DNA of 12,402 nucleotides, from contig JADGEG010000046.1 in the NCBI GenBank assembly GCA_016744485.1, positions 1-12,402 of the forward strand, written 5' to 3'. Each line of letters begins with the position of its first letter. The stretch's first letter is position 1. The translations under genes were made by a program, and so were the position numbers. The DNA comes from Arcobacter sp. (GTDB taxonomy: Bacteria; Campylobacterota; Campylobacteria; Campylobacterales; Arcobacteraceae). The notes under the pieces are model-generated. The model was not told the origin of the DNA. It saw only the letters and a program-made list of their open reading frames with translations, and ran no database searches. Shown here piece by piece: positions 6,860-12,402 of this stretch.

Positions 6860-8049
6860 GAAATAAAGATATTAAAAATAATAAAAGAGATACAAATCCA
6901 TTTTATGATGCAAGTCTAAACACTAGACATACAAGCTCTAGAAGATTTAAAAGATTTACTTTAGCTTCTTTAGTATTTTCAATACTATTTTTAGCTTTCT
7001 TTTTAACAGATATTATTTCAAAAGGAATTCCTGCTTATAAACAAGCTTATTTACAAATAGAAGTAGTTTATAATAATAAAAGTATTCAAAATCCAAGATT
7101 TGCAATTAATAAAAAATATAAAAAATTAGTTTCGCGTGCTTGGCTTAGAAATATACCAAAACAAATTAAGCAAAACTCTTCCTTGTTAGGAACAACACAA
7201 TTAGTTTGGGTTTTAGCAGATGATCAAGTTGATCAATATTTAAAAGGTCATTATTATAAACTAAAAGAACAAGAACTTAGCTTGCTTAAAAAAATGCAAG
7301 AAGTAGGCAATGTCAATTTACAGTTTAATAAAATATTATTTACAAATGGTGATTCTAAAATACCAGAATATGCAGGAATAAAATCAGCTGTAATTGGTTC
7401 AATCTTAACTCTCTTAATAACAATGACTGTGGCTTTTCCAATAGGAGTAATGACAGCAATTTATTTAGAAGAATTTGCTCAAGATAATAAATTGACTCAA
7501 ATGATAGAAATTAATATTAATAATCTTGCCGCTATTCCATCTATTTTATTTGGTTTATTAGGTCTTGCTATTTTTATATCATTATTTGGAATGCCAAGAA
7601 GCTCTCCTCTGGTTGGGGGTTTAACTCTAGCGTTAATGACATTACCTATTATAATAGTAAGTTCAAGAGCAGCCTTACGCTCTGTTCCTGATTCAATTAG
7701 ACAAGCAGCCTATGGTTTAGGACTTACAAAAATTGAGGTTACAAAAGATCATGTATTACCAATAGCTTTTCCTGGAGTTTTAACAGGTTCAATTATTGGC
7801 CTTGCTCAAGCTATGGGAGAAACTGCTCCACTTATTATTGTAGGAATGATTGCTTTCATTCCAGATACTCCAACTTCAATTTTTGAAGCAACGACAGTTA
7901 TGCCAGCACAACTTTTTACTTGGTCTGGAATGCCTGAGAGAATGTATATAGAAAAAACTGCCGCTGGTATTATGGTCTTATTAATCATACTAATATCACT
8001 AAATGCAGTTGCCATTTATTTGAGAAAGAAGTATGAGATTAGGTGGTGA
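6856..8049 (+). CDS. pstA: Phosphate ABC transporter permease PstA with extended periplasmic N-terminal domain
   Basis: This is the second permease subunit of the phosphate transporter. At 397 residues it is about 100 longer than E. coli PstA (about 296). The extra length lies between membrane helix 1 (about 34-56) and helix 2 (about 176-200). That insert contains VWVLADDQVDQYLKG (117-131), which resembles the DUF3333 domain attached to many PstA proteins, notably in alphaproteobacteria. The permease core is intact: PIGVMTAIYLEE (195-206), an EAA loop around 283-307 (QAAYGLGLTKIEV through LPIAFPG) and QAMGETAPL. The start overlaps the pstC stop by four bases. Unusually, 125 bases separate it from pstB, beginning with a strong hairpin one base after this stop codon. 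Confidence 0.93.
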   Translation: MRNKDIKNNKRDTNPFYDASLNTRHTSSRRFKRFTLASLVFSILFLAFFLTDIISKGIPAYKQAYLQIEVVYNNKSIQNPRFAINKKYKKLVSRAWLRNIPKQIKQNSSLLGTTQLVWVLADDQVDQYLKGHYYKLKEQELSLLKKMQEVGNVNLQFNKILFTNGDSKIPEYAGIKSAVIGSILTLLITMTVAFPIGVMTAIYLEEFAQDNKLTQMIEININNLAAIPSILFGLLGLAIFISLFGMPRSSPLVGGLTLALMTLPIIIVSSRAALRSVPDSIRQAAYGLGLTKIEVTKDHVLPIAFPGVLTGSIIGLAQAMGETAPLIIVGMIAFIPDTPTSIFEATTVMPAQLFTWSGMPERMYIEKTAAGIMVLLIILISLNAVAIYLRKKYEIRW

Positions 8050-8087
8050 AAAGCTATAAAAATGAACTACTTCACTTTTATAGCTTT
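8050..8087 (+). repeat. Long hairpin (17-base arms) between pstA and pstB
   Basis: The left arm AAAGCTATAAAAATGAA (8050-8066) and right arm TTCACTTTTATAGCTTT (8071-8087) pair at 16 of 17 positions around a CTAC loop. It begins at the base after the pstA stop codon. No T-run follows, so it is not a classic intrinsic terminator. A 3'-end stabiliser or attenuator limiting passage into pstB-phoU, or a dispersed palindromic repeat, would fit. The function is inferred. The inverted repeat itself is seen directly. Confidence 0.8.
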
Positions 8088-8148
8088 GGAACCAAAGTAG
8101 ATGAAGGCAAGGGGTGTTAAATACGAAATTAACGAAAGCCAACAATAA
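8084..8148 (+). other. G+C-rich non-coding patch with alternative base pairing, before pstB
   Basis: CTTTGG (8084-8089) pairs with CCAAAG (8092-8097), which would compete with the right arm of the preceding hairpin. CTACTT (8067-8072) can instead pair with AAGTAG (8095-8100). By hand count about 41 percent of the bases between 8083 and 8143 are G or C, clearly above the surrounding genes. Two tiny in-frame ORFs (ATG at 8062 and 8101) lack ribosome binding sites. It could be an RNA switch, a processed leader, or a dispersed repeat. Nothing visible decides between these. Confidence 0.4.
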
Positions 8149-8174
8149 ACATAATCAATAAGAAAAGAGGGAAC

Positions 8175-8957
8175 ATGAGCAAAAAAATAAATAATATACA
8201 AGAAATAAAAATATATACAAAAAAGTTAAACCTCTGGTATGGAAAAAATCATGCCCTTCACAACATTACTATTCCCATACATGAAAATAAAATAACAGCT
8301 TTAATAGGTCCATCTGGTTGTGGTAAGTCTACTTTTTTAAGATGTTTAAACAGAATGAATGATTTAATTTCGACTGTTAAAATTGAAGGAAAGGTTATTA
8401 TTTATGGAAAAAATATTTATGACAAAGATGTTGATGAAGTAAGTGTTAGAAAAAAAGTGGGTATGGTATTTCAACAAGCAAATCCTTTTGCAAAATCAAT
8501 TTACGAAAATGTTGCTTATGCTCCTATAAAACATCTATTAGTAAAAAAAGGGGAAGATTGTGATATTTTAGTTGAAAAATCACTTAGAAATGCTGGACTT
8601 TGGGATGAAGTAAAAGATAAATTAAAAGAATCAGGGACTTCACTTTCAGGGGGACAACAACAAAGACTTTGTATTGCTAGAACTATAGCTATTAGACCAG
8701 AAGTTATTTTAATGGATGAACCAACATCAGCACTTGATCCAATTTCTACAGAAAAAATAGAAACATTGATGTTAGAATTAAAAGAAAAATATACAATTAT
8801 TACAGTAACACATAATATGCAGCAAGCTGCAAGAGTTGCAGATATGACTGCTTTTTTTCACTTAGGAAAATTAATTGAATTTGATAAAACAGAGACTATT
8901 TTTGTAAATCCTACAAATACAAAAACAGAAGATTATATAACAGGAAGGTTCGGATAA
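8175..8957 (+). CDS. pstB: Phosphate ABC transporter ATP-binding protein PstB
   Basis: This cytoplasmic ATPase drives phosphate import through PstC-PstA. The 260-residue protein has Walker A GPSGCGKST (45-53), Q-loop Q100 in GMVFQQANPF, signature LSGGQQQR (147-154), Walker B VILMDEP (167-173, E172), SALDP and switch His203 in THNMQQA. RCLNRMNDL (56-64) and SGGQQQRLCIAR are specific to PstB. The start is ATG with GAGGG (8167-8171) well spaced. The spacing to pstA is large and structured, so its expression may be adjusted separately from pstSCA. The stop and the phoU start share a base (TAATG). Confidence 0.96.
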   Translation: MSKKINNIQEIKIYTKKLNLWYGKNHALHNITIPIHENKITALIGPSGCGKSTFLRCLNRMNDLISTVKIEGKVIIYGKNIYDKDVDEVSVRKKVGMVFQQANPFAKSIYENVAYAPIKHLLVKKGEDCDILVEKSLRNAGLWDEVKDKLKESGTSLSGGQQQRLCIARTIAIRPEVILMDEPTSALDPISTEKIETLMLELKEKYTIITVTHNMQQAARVADMTAFFHLGKLIEFDKTETIFVNPTNTKTEDYITGRFG

Positions 8958-9631
8958 TGTTAAAACCATATGAAAAAAAAATAGAATTAATTAAAAATGA
9001 GCTTAAAGAAATCTCAATTACAATAACACAGGCAAATAAGCTATCTTTACTTGCTTTAAAAGAGAATAAAATTGAAGACTTTAAGAGCATTCAAATTTCA
9101 AGTAAAAAACTTATTGCGAGATCAAATGTAATTGATAATTTAATTGTTAAAACATTAGCACTTCATGCACCTGAAGCAAAGGATTTAAGACACTTAGTTT
9201 CATATTTAAAGATAACAAATGAATTAATAAGAGCAGGGATCAATACTAAAGGTTTTCTAAAAACATTTAGAAAAGCATATTCATATGAACTTGATACTGC
9301 TACAATTTTAGAATATACAATTCCTTTAAGTAAAGCTACTTTAGCTGCTTTATTACATGCTATTGAGATGCTAGATTGTTTAAATACTCAAAATTCAAAA
9401 ATTGAAGAATTATATAATAAAACATTAGTTGAAGAGTCTAAAACTGATGATTTATATGCAATGGTTGAAAAGAATATTTTAAAATTAATTTCTAAAAATT
9501 CTGAATTATCAAAAGATTACTTTGATATTTTAAGCTCACTTCGAAGAATCGAAAAAGTTGCAGATAGAGCTGTTAGTATTTCATCATTAATGTTATTTGC
9601 TCATTTTGGTGGAAACATAGCAATATCATGA
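8957..9631 (+). CDS. phoU: Phosphate signalling complex protein PhoU
   Basis: PhoU links the Pst transporter to the PhoR-type kinase and dampens the Pho response when phosphate is plentiful. The 224-residue protein is all-helical in appearance, with two related three-helix repeats. The first contains the ALHAPEAKDLRHLVSYLKI segment (about 67-85). The second repeat carries DYFDILSSLRRIEKVADRA (about 187-205), where E. coli PhoU has a comparable metal-binding region. The length is close to E. coli PhoU (241). AGGAAGG (8942-8948) inside pstB provides the ribosome binding site, and the one-base overlap with pstB indicates coupling. A promoter candidate for the downstream regulator lies just after the stop. 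Confidence 0.9.
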   Translation: MLKPYEKKIELIKNELKEISITITQANKLSLLALKENKIEDFKSIQISSKKLIARSNVIDNLIVKTLALHAPEAKDLRHLVSYLKITNELIRAGINTKGFLKTFRKAYSYELDTATILEYTIPLSKATLAALLHAIEMLDCLNTQNSKIEELYNKTLVEESKTDDLYAMVEKNILKLISKNSELSKDYFDILSSLRRIEKVADRAVSISSLMLFAHFGGNIAIS

Positions 9632-9641
9632 TTTTATTTGA

Positions 9642-9647
9642 TATAAT
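9642..9647 (+). promoter_or_regulatory. Extended -10 promoter upstream of the response regulator
   Basis: TTGATATAATTTT gives a perfect TATAAT preceded by TG, 11 bases after the phoU stop. A start near 9654 would give a 5' region of about 125 bases before the regulator. No GTAAC-type repeat precedes it, so this promoter looks constitutive, letting the two-component genes be made independently of the pst promoter. Confidence 0.45.
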
Positions 9648-9703
9648 TTTGAAACGAAAAAGTAATAATAACTATTTAAAAGTATTTTGTAAGTACTTGC
9701 GAG

Positions 9704-9778
9704 ATGTTCATGACAGGTGTATGTGAGTATAAAGATGAAATCAAATCTGAAGAAGTAAAAAAAGACAAAAAGGTTTAA
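9704..9778 (+). CDS. Possible 24-residue ORF between phoU and the response regulator
   Basis: An ATG at 9704 (or 9710) opens a frame of 24 codons ending in TAA at 9776-9778, two bases before the regulator's TTG. The peptide starts MFMTGVCEYKDE and ends in a lysine-rich tail. The frame stays open back to 9680 and includes a second cysteine upstream (STCEMF). The putative ribosome binding site (GCGAG) is adjacent to the ATG, too close to be good. It could be a leader peptide coupled to the regulator, a remnant of a longer gene, or a chance frame. I do not recognise it. Confidence 0.2.
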   Translation: MFMTGVCEYKDEIKSEEVKKDKKV

Positions 9779-9780
9779 AT

Positions 9781-10455
9781 TTGATAAAAAAAATAGTTCT
9801 CATAATTGAAGATGAAGAAGATATTTTAGAGTTACTTGAATATACCTTACAACAAGAAGGTTATGATACTATTGGCTTTTTAGATATTACTTCTAAAGTA
9901 AAAAAAATTTTAGATGAAGAGCATATTGATTTAATTTTAATGGATAGAAACTTAACTTCAATTGAAGGTAGTGATTTTATAAAACAGATAAAAGAAGAAG
10001 GTTATAATAATCCTGTAATTTACCTAAGTGCAAAAGATAAAACAGAAGATATTTTAGAAGGGTTTGATAAGTATGCAGATGATTATATTACAAAACCTTT
10101 TAATCTCAAAGAATTAAGTGCAAGAGTAACAGCATTAATTAAAAGAAGTTCAAAAAAAACTGAGATATTAAAAGTAAGAGATATTATTTATAAATTTTCA
10201 AATAAAACATTTTTAATTCAAGATGAACTAATTGAACTAACTCACTTAGAACATGACCTTTTTTTAGAATTTATAAAAAATAAAGATATTTTACTATCAA
10301 GGGAACATCTTTTAGAAACTGTTTGGAAAAACTCTTATGATAAAAAATTAAAAACTGTAAATGTTGCTATTAAAAGGTTAAAAAGTAAAATTGATCCAGA
10401 AAATATAAAGAACTATTTAAAATCTGTTCGAGGAGAGGGTTATATCTTTTGTTAA
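9781..10455 (+). CDS. PhoB-type (OmpR family) response regulator, PhosR/PhoB equivalent
   Basis: This is the predicted phosphate-starvation transcription factor. The 224-residue protein has a receiver domain (about 1-120) with acidic pocket E10-D11, phosphoacceptor D55 (LILMD), switch S83 in YLSAKD and K105 in DDYITKPF. A winged-helix DNA-binding domain follows (about 130-224), ending in NVAIKRLKSKIDP and VRGEGYIF, typical of OmpR/PhoB proteins. The start is TTG with AAGG (9770-9773) about 7 bases upstream. It overlaps the kinase gene by 7 bases. The phosphate role is inferred from position behind pstSCAB-phoU and from the kinase's sensor type. The receiver and DNA-binding domains are certain. 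It is the likely binder of the repeat upstream of pstS. Confidence 0.88.
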   Translation: MIKKIVLIIEDEEDILELLEYTLQQEGYDTIGFLDITSKVKKILDEEHIDLILMDRNLTSIEGSDFIKQIKEEGYNNPVIYLSAKDKTEDILEGFDKYADDYITKPFNLKELSARVTALIKRSSKKTEILKVRDIIYKFSNKTFLIQDELIELTHLEHDLFLEFIKNKDILLSREHLLETVWKNSYDKKLKTVNVAIKRLKSKIDPENIKNYLKSVRGEGYIFC

Positions 10456-11828
10456 AAATCCATCAACTTTTTTTAAAAACTTATATTATTATCTTTACAA
10501 TTATTTTACTTTGTGTCTTTACTGCTACTTATTTTTGGTCAAAAAATATTTATATAGAACAAGCACAAATCAATATAAGTCAAAATATTGACTCTCTTGA
10601 AGTTGCTCTAAGTTCTGTTAATAATATTGAAAAAATTGTACAGAAATTAAAAGACAAAATATCACTTAGAATTACAATTATAAATGAAGCTGGTAAAGTA
10701 ATAGCAGAAAGCCATAAAGATAAAAAAACTATGGGTAACCATGTAAAAAGATATGAAATTATTCATGCTCAATATGACGGTATTGGAAAAATCATACGTT
10801 ATTCAGGTACTTTAAAAACTGATCTTCTATATATAGCTAAAAAAGTCTCTATAGGTAATAAAACTTATTATATAAGAATGGCAGATTATTTAAATAAAAT
10901 AGAACATAATTTTTTACAAATTTTTTTGCAAATTATAACTATTTTTGCAGTATTTTTAGTTTTTTTATTAATAGGAACTTATTTCATATCTAAAAAGATT
11001 CAAAGAGAAACAGATGGTATTTTAAAGTTTTTATTAGCTCTTACAAAAAGAGATGAAATTATTTACATAAAATCAAACTATACTTTAGAGTTTCATAGAA
11101 TTGCAAGGCTATTAAAAAAAGTTGCTATTAGATTAAAGAAAAAAGATAAACAAAAACTTAAACAAACTGCTAAATTAAAACTATCAAATAAACAAAAATA
11201 TGAAATAATATCAGCCATATCGCATGAATTTAAAAATCCTATTGCTGTTATTTCTGGATATAGTGAGACTTTATTAAATGATGCTAATTTACCACAAATT
11301 ATGAAAGAAAATTTTTTGTATAAAATACACTCTTCTTCGAATAGAATGTCAGCTTTAATTGATAGATTAAGATTATCCATAAAATTAGATGAAGGTAAAG
11401 AAAGTTTAGTTTTAAACAAATGTAATTTAAAAAGATTAATCCTTGATATTATAAGTGATTTAAAAATAACCTATAAACAAAGAAATATAGTTTTTAAAGC
11501 ACAGGAAGTAATTATACAAGCAGATGAAACCTTACTTAATATTGCTATTTCAAATTTAATAGAAAATGCATTAAAATACTCAAAAGAAAATGTATACATA
11601 AGCTTAATAAATAACTCATTAAGTATTCTGGATAAAGGCATTGGAATTGAAAAAAAAGATATTAATAAGATTACAAATAAATTTTATAGAGTATCTCAAA
11701 ATGGATGGAATAACTCACTTGGATTAGGTTTAAGTATAGTATATAATATAATTTATCTTCATAAGTTTAAGCTTCAAATCAAATCAAAGCCTTTAGTAGG
11801 TTCTGAATTTATAATAAAATATACTTAA
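10449..11828 (+). CDS. PhoR-type sensor histidine kinase
   Basis: This is an inner-membrane kinase expected to phosphorylate the adjacent regulator. In its 459 residues: membrane helix 1 (about 11-30), an extracytoplasmic domain (about 31-153), membrane helix 2 (about 156-178), a lysine-rich linker, then the dimerisation domain with phosphoacceptor H259 in ISHEFKNPIAV. The ATPase domain has N-box ENALKYSKEN (372-381), G1 DKGIGI (395-400), F-box NKFYRV (410-415) and G2 GLGLSIV (425-431). The outer domain contains RITIINEAGKVIAES (74-88), a GNH-K-RYEI stretch (96-104) and IRYSGTL (116-122). This pattern matches the extracytoplasmic PAS of Gram-positive PhoR, and E. coli PhoR lacks such a domain. 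The start is TTG, because the next Met is far inside. AGGAGAGGG lies upstream. Confidence 0.88.
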   Translation: MLKIHQLFLKTYIIIFTIILLCVFTATYFWSKNIYIEQAQINISQNIDSLEVALSSVNNIEKIVQKLKDKISLRITIINEAGKVIAESHKDKKTMGNHVKRYEIIHAQYDGIGKIIRYSGTLKTDLLYIAKKVSIGNKTYYIRMADYLNKIEHNFLQIFLQIITIFAVFLVFLLIGTYFISKKIQRETDGILKFLLALTKRDEIIYIKSNYTLEFHRIARLLKKVAIRLKKKDKQKLKQTAKLKLSNKQKYEIISAISHEFKNPIAVISGYSETLLNDANLPQIMKENFLYKIHSSSNRMSALIDRLRLSIKLDEGKESLVLNKCNLKRLILDIISDLKITYKQRNIVFKAQEVIIQADETLLNIAISNLIENALKYSKENVYISLINNSLSILDKGIGIEKKDINKITNKFYRVSQNGWNNSLGLGLSIVYNIIYLHKFKLQIKSKPLVGSEFIIKYT

Positions 11829-12041
11829 TTTAATCAATATTTAAATAATATACACAACATAAAAACTGTAGCAAATAAATATAACTTATCAGAAGCAGAA
11901 CTAAAAAGATATTATCAAACTAAATTTTTTAATGATATAGTAAAAGCTGTTAACTTAGATGATTTATCCAAAGTAAATATTGATAAAATTGAGAAGTTAT
12001 TAGATACTGAAACTACTTTTTATAGGTATTCAAAATGCTGA
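11829..12041 (+). pseudogene. Start-less open frame downstream of the kinase (gene remnant)
   Basis: After the kinase stop the same frame stays open for 70 codons to a TGA at 12039-12041, with no ATG, GTG or TTG in it. The translation is hydrophilic and protein-like, with stretches such as VANKYNLSEAELKRYYQ and VNIDKIEKLLD, suggesting helical coding sequence, not random AT-rich DNA. It ends where the IS256-type transposase fragment begins. I read it as an internal or C-terminal piece of a former gene. I do not recognise the family. A chance open frame is possible in such AT-rich sequence. Confidence 0.35.
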
Positions 12042-12138
12042 GAAAAAATGGACAATGCCAGTAAGAAATTGGAGTTTAACAATTTCTCAACTCTCAATTT
12101 ACTTTGAGGGAAGACTAGATAAAACGCTAAATTTATGA
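12022..12138 (+). pseudogene. IS256-family transposase, C-terminal fragment
   Basis: About 38 codons remain, reading NAEKKWTMPVRNWSLTISQL and then a segment ending in IYFEGRLDKTL before the TGA. This tryptophan-containing tail (KKW, RNW, ISQLSIYFEGRLD) is the conserved C-terminus of Mutator-like IS256 transposases. The DDE catalytic region is entirely absent. The frame opens only after a stop at 12001-12003 and has no start codon of its own upstream of its family-matching part, so it cannot be a functional gene. A joint with the preceding open frame lies near 12022-12035. Confidence 0.8.
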
Positions 12139-12164
12139 TTCAATTTTAGGAATTACTAGATGCT

Positions 12165-12187
12165 GACACAGATTATTGAACACTCCC
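12165..12187 (+). repeat. Right terminal inverted repeat of the IS256-type remnant
   Basis: GACACAGATTATTGAACACTCCC lies 26 bases past the transposase stop, the usual place for the right end of an IS256-family element. Its partner is not in the window, so the boundary is inferred from family layout. Confidence 0.55.
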
Positions 12188-12231
12188 GTATAAGCTATAG
12201 CAAAATTTATAAACTATGTTTACTTGCAAAA

Positions 12232-12247
12232 AGTATTATTTAATACT
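12232..12247 (-). terminator. Candidate terminator of the pgeF gene
   Basis: Perfect 7-base arms AGTATTA and TAATACT flank two bases (12239-12240). On the minus strand this comes 12 bases after the pgeF stop and is followed by TTTT. The stem is almost entirely A-T, so it is weak, but position and polarity fit. Confidence 0.4.
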
Positions 12248-12259
12248 CAAGTCTAATAG

Positions 12260-12402
12260 CTATGTTTGCATTATAACTCCTGCAAATCTTTCTATTTTAT
12301 CATTTGTTCTATATGAATAATATTGTTTATTTGAGCATTTTGTACAAATATTAGAAATTTTTATATTTTTAACTCCTAACTGTATACATTGTTGTTTATT
12401 TA
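12260..12402 (-). CDS. pgeF: PgeF/YfiH (LACC1) family protein, C-terminal part (partial)
   Basis: The last 46 codons of a minus-strand gene enter from the right edge. The visible tail contains QLGVKNIKISNICTKCS, then YYSYRTND-IERFAGVI and a stop. This ICT-x-C followed by YSYR-RxAGVI ending is the signature C-terminus of the PgeF/YfiH family, multicopper-oxidase-like in name (polyphenol oxidase) but characterised as purine nucleoside phosphorylase/adenosine deaminase, and linked to peptidoglycan editing in E. coli. The catalytic His/Cys residues in the N-terminal part lie outside the window. The usual second Arg of YSYRR is Thr here. It converges with the IS remnant. Confidence 0.75.
   Translation of the reverse strand, partial: NKQQCIQLGVKNIKISNICTKCSNKQYYSYRTNDKIERFAGVIMQT

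Larger units (their letters stand above)
12022..12187 (+). mobile_element. 3' remnant of an IS256-family insertion sequence
   Basis: This holds the last part of an IS256-type element: the transposase C-terminus followed by 26 bases and a terminal repeat (12165-12187) ending in CACTCCC. The inward complement begins GGGAGTGTTC and continues to TGTGTC, the style of IS256-family ends. The left end and more than 90 percent of the transposase are missing, and no matching left repeat is seen in the window, so the element is an inactive scar left by a deletion. Confidence 0.7.

Noticed and set aside
8062..8148. Two consecutive mini-ORFs (12 and 15 codons) between pstA and pstB
   Set aside because: Neither ATG has a ribosome binding site, and the first start is buried in the hairpin stem; RNA structure explains the region better.
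11093..11419. Minus-strand open frame of about 108 codons inside the kinase gene
   Set aside because: Overlaps the conserved H-box region of the kinase; the phenylalanine- and cysteine-rich product is a typical antisense artefact of AT-rich genes.
1..12402. tRNA genes, rRNA, CRISPR array, defence or toxin-antitoxin system
   Set aside because: I looked for conserved tRNA arms, regularly spaced repeats and recognisable defence motifs on both strands and saw none.

Overview
The window looks like a chromosomal segment of an AT-rich Campylobacterota (epsilonproteobacterium), most likely the Arcobacter group. This rests on the low G+C of coding and non-coding DNA, sigma-70 promoters with a clear TATAAT and no obvious -35, protein sequence character, and a gene neighbourhood (argG / small S4-domain protein / tsaE / lptB) that I recall from Campylobacter. 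In Campylobacter and Helicobacter lptB is followed by rpoN. Here it is followed by a TtcA-like gene instead, which fits my recollection that Arcobacter butzleri lacks sigma-54.

Left part (1-3299, all minus strand): the start of an unidentified gene (1-57), a TtcA-family tRNA thiolase-like ATPase with its own promoter, and a compact cluster transcribed as S4-domain protein, trpD, tsaE, lptB. The S4 gene has a TATAAT placed so that its mRNA would be leaderless or nearly so. trpD stands alone without other trp genes. argG (plus strand, 3382-4617) diverges from this cluster across 82 bp.

Central and right part (4618-11828, plus strand): a complete phosphate module, pstS-pstC-pstA-pstB-phoU, followed by a PhoB-type response regulator and a PhoR-type sensor kinase. 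PstS binds phosphate in the periplasm, PstC and PstA form the channel, PstB powers it and PhoU couples it to signalling. The kinase has an extracytoplasmic domain resembling that of Gram-positive PhoR. Upstream of pstS, two GTAAC repeats 11 bp apart lie 10 bp before a perfect TATAAT, a good Pho-box candidate. Two intergenic stretches interrupt the module. The pstA-pstB gap holds a long hairpin (17-bp stem with one mismatch) followed by an unusually G+C-rich patch with competing pairings. The phoU-regulator gap holds an extended -10 promoter and a possible 24-codon ORF.

Right edge (11829-12402): a decay zone with a start-less open frame, the 3' end of an IS256-family transposase with its terminal inverted repeat, then the C-terminal part of a PgeF/YfiH (LACC1) family gene on the minus strand with a possible terminator.

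No tRNA, rRNA or CRISPR was recognised. The window is mostly ordinary housekeeping plus a Pst/Pho locus. The least explained parts are the pstA-pstB intergenic structure, the Pho-box candidate and the relic zone after the kinase.
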